DNA of 64,000 nucleotides from Coriaria nepalensis. Taxonomy: Eukaryota > Streptophyta > Magnoliopsida > Cucurbitales > Coriariaceae. The notes beneath the pieces were generated by a model that was not told where the DNA came from, searched no databases, and saw only the letters and a program-made list of their open reading frames with translations. The position numbers were made by a program, and so were the translations under genes. The stretch covers positions 7,869,001 to 7,933,000 of the forward strand of contig CP114487.1 of the NCBI GenBank assembly GCA_027186245.1, given 5' to 3'. Positions 50,301 to 61,100 of this stretch are shown one piece after another. Positions within the stretch are counted from its first letter, which is position 1. Every line of letters begins with the position of its first letter.

Positions 50301-51215
50301 ACCATGAAACATCTACTTTCCACAACAATAGTTAGATTAATCCAGCCCTAAGAAGAGAATAAAAATTTGATTTAGGCGAAGGAAAAGGTGTAAATCTTGC
50401 TGTATTATATTCGAAATTTTGTAACGGAAGTAAGAACAGTCAAGAATCTGACATCTACTCATCCTTTCCGTGAAGATACCAATCATAGAATGGATGACAT
50501 GAAAGCACAATTTTTTCAGCAGAATGTTATGACCATATACTGCCTTAATCAGAAGGTTTAGTACATATTTGTGACCCCTAGTAGTTGCCCAAGCGGTTGG
50601 GCAGGGGTAAGTTCAAGCACCCTGCGCGACGTTTGTGATTATATTCTAGACTTTGATGATTTTGTGGGTCCAACCGCTCCCCCGGGGGTTTGCAACCAAT
50701 CATCGAAGGCGCGTGGAGAGTTCCCCGGATTTCCAAAAAAAAAAAAGTACATTTTTGTTATATATGTATAAACTCACAGTTGTTCGATCATTTTGGATAA
50801 ATGGAAGGATAAATTCAATGAGACTATAATCACGTAGACCTAATTCCAGAATGCGGCGGCCTAGAATCCTAGAGTAACACTGAATGTTGAGGTCAACAGT
50901 TTGTCGAGCATTTCCTGTCCACACTTTCTTCTGCTTCTAATTCCCGAATAAAAAACCAAGCGAAAAGTGATCTACCTCAAATGCTTCAACTACTTGAGGA
51001 TCATCAAGATCATTAAGAAAAATGCATGAAGGATCAAGTTTCGCAATCTAAACTTAGCTATAAAAAAAAAATCCAGCTCCAGATTTGAAAATTGAAACTG
51101 ATTAAAATGCCAGAAAGTTGACTTACGCCTGGTGAAAATTCTCAATCGATAGAGATCCAGACGCGTAAAAGCAGAGAGCTATGGCTGAAACCAAAACCCA
51201 AGGGGAAATCTCCAT
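44389..51215 (-). CDS. Guanylate-binding family GTPase with signal peptide and C-terminal membrane segments
   Basis: Seventeen exons (51215-51127, 50010-49908, 48944-48875, 48795-48757, 48592-48475, 48374-48317, 47885-47821, 47661-47655, 47573-47513, 47234-47175, 47069-47050, 46957-46892, 46049-45882, 45760-45503, 45198-44986, 44900-44629, 44530-44389) join in frame to 602 aa. Residues 1-24 look like a signal peptide. The GBP GTPase domain has the P-loop GPYRSGKS (67-74), DTEG (124-127) and the RD motif in LIQRDF (200-201). A helical GBP-C region follows (about 250-465). Hydrophobic segments lie at about 486-506 and 557-572. This suggests an ER-linked membrane GTPase related to animal GBPs and atlastins. 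Exon 8 is only 7 nt. Introns 1 and 2 carry a SINE and a LINE. Function in plants is poorly known. Confidence 0.92.
49319..49337. repeat. Left target-site duplication of the intronic LINE
   Basis: AAGTGGAAGGTGCATCTCA, repeated exactly at 49882-49900. The first two A bases could belong to the tail of the right copy, so the firm part is 17 bp. Confidence 0.85.
49338..49881 (+). mobile_element. 5'-truncated LINE with RNase H domain, inserted in GBP intron 2
   Basis: The insert lies opposite to the host gene. Its only coding part (to 49687) reads LKLNVDGAFKRS, then SGIIRDHLSKVLIVFHRPLN, FKAEVFGLFVGSQLAFRHGY and VECDYLSIVSSI. This is the RNase H-like domain found at the 3' end of plant L1-type polyproteins. 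About 170 bases of 3' sequence and an A-rich tail (49860-49883) follow. A long direct repeat flanks it, the signature of target-primed reverse transcription. Everything upstream of RNase H is missing. Confidence 0.88.
49882..49900. repeat. Right target-site duplication of the intronic LINE
   Basis: Exact copy of 49319-49337. It ends 8 bases before the exon 2 boundary of the host gene. Confidence 0.85.
50573..50746 (+). mobile_element. tRNA-derived SINE in GBP intron 1
   Basis: About 174 bp opposite to the host gene. The head has an A-box-like TAGTTGCCCAAGCGGTTGG and, about 30 bases on, a B-box-like AAGTTCAAGCACC, the internal RNA polymerase III promoter of tRNA-derived SINEs. The body is GC-rich compared with the intron and ends in a run of about 12 A. 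The flanks repeat: GTACATATTTGT (50561-50572) before and GTACATTTTTGT (50747-50758) after, one mismatch. The SINE family is not known to me. Confidence 0.8.
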
Positions 51216-51539
51216 CTTGGGACGATCCCACTACCTTATCCCCAAACCGTTTCAGAGCATTCGCATGTAACTACGTTGGAGGAATGAAGGAATTACAGGA
51301 ATATAATGAGGAAGAGAAGGCTTGCAAAATGCAAGGTTAGGGAGTTAGGCGGGATCTAGGAAACCATTGACACGGGTTCACGTTAAGAATCATGCACCCG
51401 GACCCGGTCGCCCCTTTGCATTTCCCTAGAGGAAGGAAGGTCCACCGGAGTAGCTTTGCAGGCAGGAGCAGAAGATCGAGGCTCCACCGCTGGCTATTAT
51501 TAAATTTTAATTAACCTCTATAATAAATACTTTATAATA

Positions 51540-52350
51540 ATTTTTTTTAATTCCATTAAATATAAATAAAATGATAATATGTATATTATAAGATTATTAA
51601 AATTTTAAATTTAATATAATATTAAATTTTTTATTTATATTTATATTTTTTAACTTATATTTAATGTTTAATCTACTTTTTTTTACTACATCGATCATCA
51701 CTTCCTTTCTCAACTATTATTATCACCAATATTTAATGTCAATATAAAAATATTATACTTTTAATTATTCTCCCTAGTATTTAATTTTTTATTCTTTTTT
51801 TTTTTTACTCAATCACCACTATCACTAAAATCTTTATCATTTTCTCCCATACCACTAACCTCCACTTGAAATCTCTTTCTCTCCAAATAATATGAATTGT
51901 ATGACTTAGACGATGATTGAATTTACAAAAATTAAAAGATCAAATTTAGGTCTTACGATCTCTGTTGTATGACAATAGAGAGATTTTCGATAGAGGTCAG
52001 TGGCGGAAGAGAAGGTAATAGCAGTTTAGTGATGGTGGTGAAAAATATTAAAAAGTAAAAAAAAAGGGAGAGAAAAAAAAATAAATTTATATTTTTAGGT
52101 TTTTGGTAGAGATTGGCAGAGGAGGGTAGTGGTGCCGATGGGGTGGAAATGGAAAGAAAAAAAAGGTAAGAAAATATCAAATTTAAATTAAAGATGATAT
52201 AAATACAAATAAAAATCGAGTCAAATTTAAAATTTAATAGTTATTTAATAATCATATAATATGCACATAACTACTTTATCCATAATTAATAGTCATTACA
52301 ATTTTTTATATATTTTGGGAGTTATTTATAATTTATGCTAAGTTTTGGGG
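51540..52350. repeat. Possible AT-rich inverted repeat (MITE-like)
   Basis: Read on opposite strands, 51575-51680 and 52170-52265 share an ordered series: a TATATTATA(A/T)GATTATTAAA string, a TTTAAATTT string, TTTTTTATTTATATTTATA and AACTTATATTTAAT-like words. The inner parts are CACCACT-rich on both sides. Low complexity means chance contributes, so this is tentative. Confidence 0.35.
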
Positions 52351-52740
52351 ATCAATCATAATTATTCCTTATTAAGAACTATTAACTTAGGTCATCTTAT
52401 ACAAGTTGATGTACTTATGCGTGATGAACTCTTAAGATCTTCTACCATATTTTGATCTATTAAACTTTTTTTTATCTAGGTTTCCCTTTTCGCTTAAAAA
52501 GATTTCTAGGATTTCTTAAGTGTCATATTCGGTCCAGAGAAATAAGAGGCATTTATAATAAGGGTGGCATTTTTTCCAATCCCAAAGGGAACCTTGTTCC
52601 CGTTCCCGGTATTGACAAGGAATCAACGTAAGAAACCAGTTTTCCCGTTCCCATAAGAAATCAGTTTTACTAGGCTCAACGACACCCCCTTCCTCTGCAA
52701 ATAATGACAATAGCCCACAAGAAATCAATTATACTCGCCA

Positions 52741-52820
52741 TCATGTACTTATTGTTTTCACTAGCATTTCTTGAGGTGGTAGCATATTCATGTACTTATT
52801 GCTTTCACTAGCATTTTTTG
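52741..52820. repeat. Tandem direct duplication, about 47-bp period
   Basis: TCATGTACTTATTG(T/C)TTTCACTAGCATTT(C/T)TTG occurs at 52741 and again at 52788, with two mismatches in 33 bases. Confidence 0.8.
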
Positions 52821-55800
52821 TTTGATTAAGTTTGCATGTCATGCATAAGTTTGATTTGAAATTCTTGCTTTGCATCTAGGGATCATATCAAAATGATTGG
52901 TTTGAGTCACTTTTTCTATTTCAATCATTAGAAAATAACTTCAAAAATCTTGTGAGCATAATACTAAGCCTTATGGTAAGATGGATGTGAATGCATATAA
53001 CTATGAAAAGTCTTCATATTTAAGCATACATATTTCTATGAGAGAGAAAGAGATGAGAAAACAAGTTGTGAACTTATATTGATATTTTGAAATGGATATA
53101 GGTTGTTTATCATTACATGGTTTATAATATGTTGGTTGAAATGTTAAAGAGGATGATACTGGTCAATTTAAAAAACAATGATGTAATTTTTATTTTTTTT
53201 AGATCAAGCCTTGTATAATATTATTGCTTTCTTCTTTAAAAAAAAAAAAAAAAAAGAAGGGAAATAATAGTTATTGTCATGTTCTTATTTGATTTTAACC
53301 AGTAAAATATAGAACCAGGTTTATGGTAAGAATGGTTGAAGAAGTTCTACACTATTAATTCTTATCTTTTAATCAATGTTTATTTGCTTGTTTGTCCTAA
53401 AATTTCTTTTCATTTGAGCGTATATATGTTTCCAACTTCATAAAAGAAATCCATTGAATTAAAATGATTCATATGAGAATATGAAGTTTAGGCTTTTATT
53501 TGAAGAATCATTCAAGGTTATATGTATTATGGTTTGCGGTAAAAAAAGGTTATGGCTTAATGCATACACACACCAATTTTATAAGTTGTAATCGAAATGA
53601 TTTTGATAGCTATTATGATCTCTTACTTTTTGTTTTGTTATACTTCTAAAGTTTTTCTTAGATCATTTTCAAAAATTTCATCATGATATATGTATTTTCT
53701 TAGTAATAATTTTGAATTAAAAAAAAAAAAAAACCCAGTGCAACTAAGTTAGTGTTTGATTATTTAGTACACAACTACCACTAGACACACTATAATGTTG
53801 GGCATTTAAGAAAGAGGCGGTAATATGCATTGTTGGGCCTGTTTTATAAATTGAGAAACAGCCTGCCTACTCTGATTGGGCTTGAAGATTATATTCGGTA
53901 CAGACTTTGGCCCAGGTATATTATAAGGAGAAATATTGTAGTAACTCAGTCCAAAAGAAAAAATATATCATATTTATTTATAATAATAAATGTATTTATT
54001 TAATAATTATTTATATATTTTTATTATTTTTTGTACTCTTTAATAAGTATTTGAAAATATATTTTCAAACTCGTAGTACCCTAACCATCCAAATTTGTTT
54101 TATTTTTTCTTTTTTTCCGGAAAAAAAAAAAGAAAAAGAAGGTAAGTATGATTGACCTCTGCAAAAGCAAGCAGAATCCCAATGCCTCTACTTTTTTAAA
54201 AAGCTATTTTTTTTTTTTTTATTATTTCAATTTTACCACATGATTCATGATGAAATTTACTCTGATTAAAAAATATAAATAAATAAATAAATATGTACTC
54301 CTTGTTTTCTACACTTCTCTTCCGGCTTTCCCAAAATTCATGTTATCAATCCTATTTTACTCAAATTATATAATTTTATTTTTTTTATATAATCTTACTT
54401 CTATACATATATTATTTATATTAAGTTAGAGTTAAATTATTTTTTAGATATTAATTTGAATTATTCAATTAATTCTTTTTCACATATATATATTTATATA
54501 ATAAAATTTAAGTTTAAACACAAAATTATGAATTTTGAATATCTTAATATTTGTTAACGTATAAACCAATATATATTGAAAATTATGGACATAACATCAT
54601 CACTAAAATTGAAAGTTAAACCCTTCTCCTTCAAAGCAGGTTAAACTTTTATAATCCAAAGGAAAAATAGTGACCCAACGTTAGGGATAACTCTAAAATT
54701 ACACATTGTTCGAAATTATGAAATCACTTAAAACATTTTGACTCTATGCTACTGCCAGATTCCGAACTAATGAAACAACAGCTTAATTAAAGAAGAGAAG
54801 GCATATATAACCAAGCTGACATGAGGACTGGAACATAAGAAATTGATGTAGATCAGAGAAAATATGGGTTAAAATTCTTGTAGAATATCTTCTTAAACAT
54901 TCGAACAATCTAATAATCCAAATGGCAAGTGGGATACAGTAATTGAACCAAGATGAGGATATATATATATATATTACTTTCATTTTACCCTATGAATATT
55001 CTTCTCCCACTATAACAGGATCCTTAATCTGCTACTGTCGGCACATGTACATATTTTAGTAAATGACATAAGAAAAAAACATATGAATAGATGAATAGAT
55101 AAGGATTACTTAAATCTATATATACTACTCGTTGATAGGTAGGCATCTTAGGCGATTGCTTTCACAATGAACAGAAAGAGAGCCTGGTATGAATGGAGAA
55201 GTAACTGTTAAGTTTGAAATTAGAAGAATATCCTAACCCTACATTGCAAGAAAGGGTCCACCGACCAACAGAGTTTGGAGGAAGAAGAAAGTTGGTGGAA
55301 GCTTCATAATTTTCCTGTGATTACACTTTTAACCACCTTACCTTCTTTTCTTCTGGGAAACGTTACACGACTACTGCCACTTGAGGATTACTGGAGAGAC
55401 GTCATGATTCTGTCCCCATCAAAAGAAAATAAAATACGAATAAGATGCACAACTTCCGATACAAAACAGAAACGACAAAATTCTGAACCAGTTAAGCTTT
55501 TATGTAACCCATAAATTTGTTTGGTTGTCTTCATTATTAACTCCTACTAATTCAGATATTCAAGTTAATTAATTACAAGCAACTAAACCATATCATCCAA
55601 TTAAGATTATCTAAATCACAGTCGGTAGTTCGAATATTTGGCCAACTTTACGGTCCAACAACATTAACGATTCATCGTATTCTGTCTTCAAATTTTTTTT
55701 GTTTTTTTGTTTTTTTATTTTAATTGACACAGCATGCCAATTTCACAAGTTATGTATCAGTCGAGCAAGCTTGTTAGTACTAGCATCTGTTTGATATTCT

Positions 55801-56542
55801 CTAAAGTAATTCTTTATGATTAAATTTTATTATAATTTTAAATATTAATTTTAAATATATAAAAATAACATCATGCTTCGAGAATTCAAACCCAAACTTT
55901 TATCTGAGTTTCAAAACTCAAAACCAAAAGAAAAGTATGATCAAATATGGTATGATACAAGACTCTTACAGGGGCTGAGAATAAATGAATATATGTTGTC
56001 AGATAGGACCACCATTTTTATTAGCTTTAATATAAGATGGGGGAAACTTTAAATCAAAAACTACAAAAAATACTCACCCTCTCTCAGCTCGAGATCGCAC
56101 GGCTCTGTTTCATACATACATCATGAAATTCTGGTCTACTAGTCCTCCCCCCCTGACAAAAATAATCTATGAAATTCACAAGCAAAATATACGATTAATC
56201 GTAAAAGAAGTTCAAACAGAAGAAAATGGAGGTTATCTCCTTCGCTTCAGACTTCCATGAATATCTCTTGCAAGAAGAGAGATGAAACTCAAGCTGAAGA
56301 TACACAAAAAGTAATACAAATAATTATACAGAAGGACAAGGTTTTTTTTTTCTTTCTAAATTAGTATGTTCTCAAATTTTATTGCTATTAGCAAATTCAT
56401 GACCCTTACACAAAAACCAGAAGGGGATCATCAAAGGGGGGGGAGGGGGGGTTAACACTACAGCACTCTGATATAGGATATTAGATTTTCATATAACCAA
56501 AAAAAAAAAAAATTATATATATATATATCAAAACTTTATGGC

Positions 56543-58137
56543 TCAATCTTCAAAAACCGAAGCCAAACCAGTCACAATCTTCAACCCCGGCACTGAAGTT
56601 TTAGGCTTAAGTTCCGGCGGCTTCCATTTTTCCTCACCGGAAGAAATTTCTGATAAAACAAACACCGACTCCTCCTCACCCAACCCGGTCTCGACCTCAC
56701 GACTCGGCTCCAACTCGGCGACTGGGAAAAGGGGTAGTGGGTTCACCTGAGTGGTCTCTGAATTCGGGTCCGGATCTGATTTGGGGTTTTTGACCCGAGT
56801 GTAAGGAGACAGCCACTTAGCTTTGACGTACTCTGCTTTTCTCCAGGGTGGAACGTGCATACCTTTCTTTTTCAGGCTTTGCTTTGCCGCCTCCGATACT
56901 ATGGAAATGATCTTCTGAAGCCGATCAGCCTTGCCGATGAAGATGCAAGGAATAGTCTGCAGGATCGCCTTGTAGTTTTTGGTTGATCGAGCGATTTCGA
57001 ATTCTGATCGGAAATCGATGTCAATTAGCAGCCGCTCACCTTCAACGATCACGTCTATATATTCGTAGTCTCCTGCGAAGTCGACAAATGAAGATAAATC
57101 TTCCCGAGAAACAGACGACCATAAATTTCCGGAAAAATTTTAAAATTTTCAAATCGGAACAGGGTAGCGCCATTTCAGAAATTAAAAATACATTTCTGAA
57201 ACGTAGAAAGTCACGATTTTTGGATGGAATAATAGACGGTTGACCAACTTCGGGATTAAATTTCTGAAGTTTGAAGAACTGGTTCTTCATCAAGTTGGAC
57301 AACTACCTGAAGTTTTTAAATGGTTTTCTATTTCTTTTCCTAGCAACCAAACAGGAGGAAAAAATAATAATAATTAAGAAGAAAAAAAAAGAATTTAAAA
57401 AAAAAAAAAAAAAAGAGGGAGAGTACCGGCGGGATAAGAGAGAGATTTTTCCCAACGAGTTTTGCAGATTGAAGCGTCATATCCGAGAGCTAATAATCCA
57501 TCGATAACGATCTTTCTGGAAAAGTCGTCTTTACGTTTACTGACCTTGTTCTTCTCTACGATTCTCGCAGTATCCGCCAGCAAATTCCTCTCGTAAAAGC
57601 TTGGGCAAGGAACCAAACTCTGTTCCCACATTCAGAACGCTTTTCAGTTTTTTATTCTCAAAAAATAGTAAGACGAAATTAATTTCGTATTTGTTTGGAT
57701 ACCTTAAGAAGCTCGCACGCTTCTACAGAGGAAGAGAAATTGGAATCGGCGATCCCGCCGTTTACGTCCCAGTCGTCTTCTGAGCTGTCAGTTGAGTTTC
57801 CGTTAAAGCAATTGCAGCGATTCCGGCCGTTCCTGGTGGTAGAAGAGTGTTTGTCGTTGCTATCTTCGATGAAATTCTGCACCATCTTCGCCAAGCACAG
57901 AGAACTGGGCTCGATCTCGTCCCAGCCATTAGAGCCGTCTTTGTTGTCGCTGTTGGAATGTAGCTCCTCGAAGCCTCCGGTCTTCTCCACCGCAGCAGAG
58001 TTTCTCAGAACACTAGGGAACTGTCGCTCAAAGAGTCTTTTCAATCGCGACTTCATAACTGGCTTCACTAGCTCCAGGCGAGCTGGTTTTTCATATGTGT
58101 TGAAATCGATCGGCTGGATCTTCATCGGAAACGGCAT
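56543..58137 (-). CDS. DUF506 (PDDEXK-like) family protein
   Basis: Three exons (58137-57703, 57619-57427, 57072-56543) join in frame to 385 aa. The N-terminus, MPFPMKIQPIDF, and a long acidic Ser-rich region precede the DUF506 domain at about 146-310. Its hallmarks are IVIDGLLALGYDASICKTRW, EKSLSYPAGDYEYIDVI and the block LLIDIDFRSEFEIARSTKNY followed by PCIFIGKADRL. The C-terminal tail is Pro/Glu-rich. The domain is classed as PDDEXK-nuclease-like, but activity is not established. Some Arabidopsis members influence root hair growth and respond to phosphate or calcium signals. Introns are GT-AG. The GAAAAG-rich run near 57390-57415 is in intron 2. Confidence 0.93.
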
Positions 58138-61100
58138 GATCAGCTTGATCAGGAATCGCGACGATATTTCTCTCTCCCTTTCTCCCTAATCAGCACCTCG
58201 GATCTTCAAAAGCTAATTTGTCTCCCATTCCGAACATAATTTCGCCTTTAAGTTCAAAATTTGAAAACTAAAATACTGCTATGACTGATTACAAGACAAA
58301 ACGGAGAAAAGTACTCTCAAAATACACCAAGAAGAAAAGTAATTTCTATATCCTATATATCACTCCACTCACAAACGCCATCGATCTTACACAGCAGCGT
58401 ACGTATCTCCTTCGCTTGGGAAATCGGAAAACAAAAAGTAATCGACGCAGAAACCCAGACTTTTTGCCCCAAAAATTTGATGCGCTTAGAGAAACTCGAA
58501 GCTCTTTAGCCAAAAACAACTACCACAAAATTCTCTACTTATTGTATACTAGTTTTGCCTCTAATTTACGGGACAAGGTATGGAATAACTTCGAAACTCT
58601 CCTAAGTAAAGTCGCTTTTGCTTACGGTTTTTCAGATACGGCTAGACTCCCCAAAATGCACACGAGAAAATAATGGCCTCACTCTAGTAATTCGAGTCAT
58701 ATTCAGTCGCCGGAGGTTCCATTTTTCCGGCTATTGGGTTTCGATTTTCCGGCGAGACTGACAACCGCAAGAAAACCAGAAAAATGGAAGAGAGAGAGAA
58801 GGAAAAAAAACTGTTAGTTTGCCTTGAGTGCAATTTATGCTTTCCTCAGGTGGACGATAAGGAGCGGAGGAGGAGGCTTCAGTGCAATTTAAAGAGAACT
58901 CGGGGATGCTGACTGGGATAGAAAAGCCTACGTGGAGTCCTACGTGGAATTTTAATCTGATCTGCCTCAAAAGGGATACGTGTCGGGTAACCAACATGGT
59001 TGGCGTCGTGGTTTATTCCTAGAGTCTCCACGTATCGGTATCTAAAACGGTATATGCCTGAAAATTTTAAATTTTCGAAAATACCCTCAGCTGAGGGCGT
59101 TTCATGTTAACCGCCTCGCTATCGTGGCGTGGCATGGGCAGCTTCACAGCTTGAAAAGACCAACCAACCCATTTCGGTAAAATTATCGCGTCACTGCTGA
59201 TTTGACGATTATGCCCTCTTTGGTGTGGGAGGGCAAGTGTTAACCGCGTCACATATGTCGGTCAAGTACCAAATAAGCATTGGGGTTTTGTGTAACTTTG
59301 ATTTGGGATTACACGAAGGTGAATGAATGAATGAATGAATGAATGAATGAATGATGAATGGTTTGGTACATACAAATCGACGGAGATGGAGTGAAGTGAA
59401 TAATATTGTGGTGGTCAATCTTCTTGCACACTCCTTGAAGGAAGTTGTGCGTGTGGGCCCCCACTTGACCGTGTGGGTAGTAGAATTTTGGGAGGAGAGG
59501 AGAATTGGAGGTTTTCTACTTTCGAAGGGCACGCATTTAGTCTGCCTACACTACACGACTGGATCTTGCCACGTGCTGTTACGCGGCGAAAGGAGCCGTT
59601 GGATCTTCAATTCTTTTATGTATCTCATGTAAGTAAGTAAGTATTAAGGGCCAATCTAATCCGTATTTATTAATTTTATACTTGGAATGAGTCGAATATG
59701 ATCTGTTTTCATTTTGTATGTTCCAATATGATATATAAGTAACGTCGTTTTTTTTAATAAAATGTGAAGCTTAATCCTTAATGAAGTTGGGACAGGTATG
59801 AGTAGCATCCCAATACAATTAGAAGTAGACACAATATCAAGATCACTATCTAGCACATTGCTTTTGATAAGATAATGATGTTTGTTCAATGCAAGGCAAT
59901 CTCCTCTTAGTGCACATAATTTTGATTTTTGAGTACATTTCCCATTATTCTCCACTTCAAAAGGAAAAAGTAGGAACTAATATTGGAATTTCCATTTCCC
60001 ATTCCATTAAGCATGTAAAAAAATAAAGTAACACTTACTTTTGGGACATGGCTTTCTTATTCTTCAATGCCTTTGAAATTTCATACCGATTCTCTCTTTT
60101 TTTTTTTTTAATAATCATAAGTATACATAATGAATCAAATATGGTGAGCTTGCATTACAAGTTCTTACATATGATAGTAATCATCTAGAGGAACCGAGAT
60201 TATTGCAAGTGTAACATTTCCATGTTTGGTTTTGTGATGTTAGAAAATGATTCACTCTCAAATTGGAACTTATATTTCTAACGATCACATGCATTCATTA
60301 ATAAATAATCCATGTTTTGTGATCAATATAGGGCACTAGGATATAAAATATATTTTAAAAATAATTATATATATAAATTATGTTATATTTTTTAATGTAA
60401 AAATTATTTTAATAAAATATATTATTAAATTTTAATAATTATATATATATATATATAATAATTAATTAAAATCTCAAAATATATAAGACTCTAAACCACT
60501 ATCTCTATTAGTATATCGGTGAGCTGATTAGGGCTCACATTCAACTTTCCAAGGGCATCTAAAAGGCTTGACTATTACACTTTCCTTCAAGTATGCGACC
60601 ACCTACCTCCATAACCATTACTTGACCAATTATATCCAAACTGGAATTCATTTTCATTCTTTCAATACCCATTCGTTTACGTGACTGGATGAATCAGATA
60701 ATTTTTCAAACTTTATCTTTAGATAATTAAAAAATTCGTAAAATAATAAATTAAAATGTATTTATTAATTTTATTTTCCTTCATTTTTCATTACTTAATC
60801 CATTCCATTTTTCTTCAAAAAGAAGCTCAACTCTTTAATCCCTTTGTTCCATGCTTTCTCAAATCTCAAGCTTCCATCTTTTATAAGAATTGAGAGCTTT
60901 AAACTTTTTTTTTTCTTTCTTTACTGTTTCTTCAAGTAAAGATGATGCCAAAAGGGGGGGGGGGGGGGAAATAAATAAATAACTTGTTATGTAATTATTA
61001 AACAATCGTGTTTGATAAGATTAATGAAGATTATGAAACATACATAGTACATTATTATAACTTAGTTCTTAGCATACATAGTGCATTAGTATACTTATGA

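Larger units (their letters stand above)
51216..56542. other. Long intergenic region between the GBP and DUF506 genes
   Basis: 5.3 kb without a recognisable gene. It is AT-rich, with many poly-A/poly-T runs. It contains a possible inverted repeat (51540-52350), a 47-bp-period duplication (52741-52820) and a G-rich tract (56436-56452). ORFs of 66-82 codons at 53907, 54783 and 55275 show no family features. The stretch 51216-51480 should include the GBP promoter. Confidence 0.45.

Noticed and set aside
51216..56542. Possible gene in the largest gap
   Set aside because: Repeated reading of both strands found only short, low-complexity ORFs without motifs or convincing splice-linked exons.
58281..58673. 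130-codon plus-strand ORF upstream of the DUF506 gene
   Set aside because: No recognisable motif, a composition dominated by Lys/Asn/Arg, and a position in the promoter and leader of a divergent gene. Probably chance.
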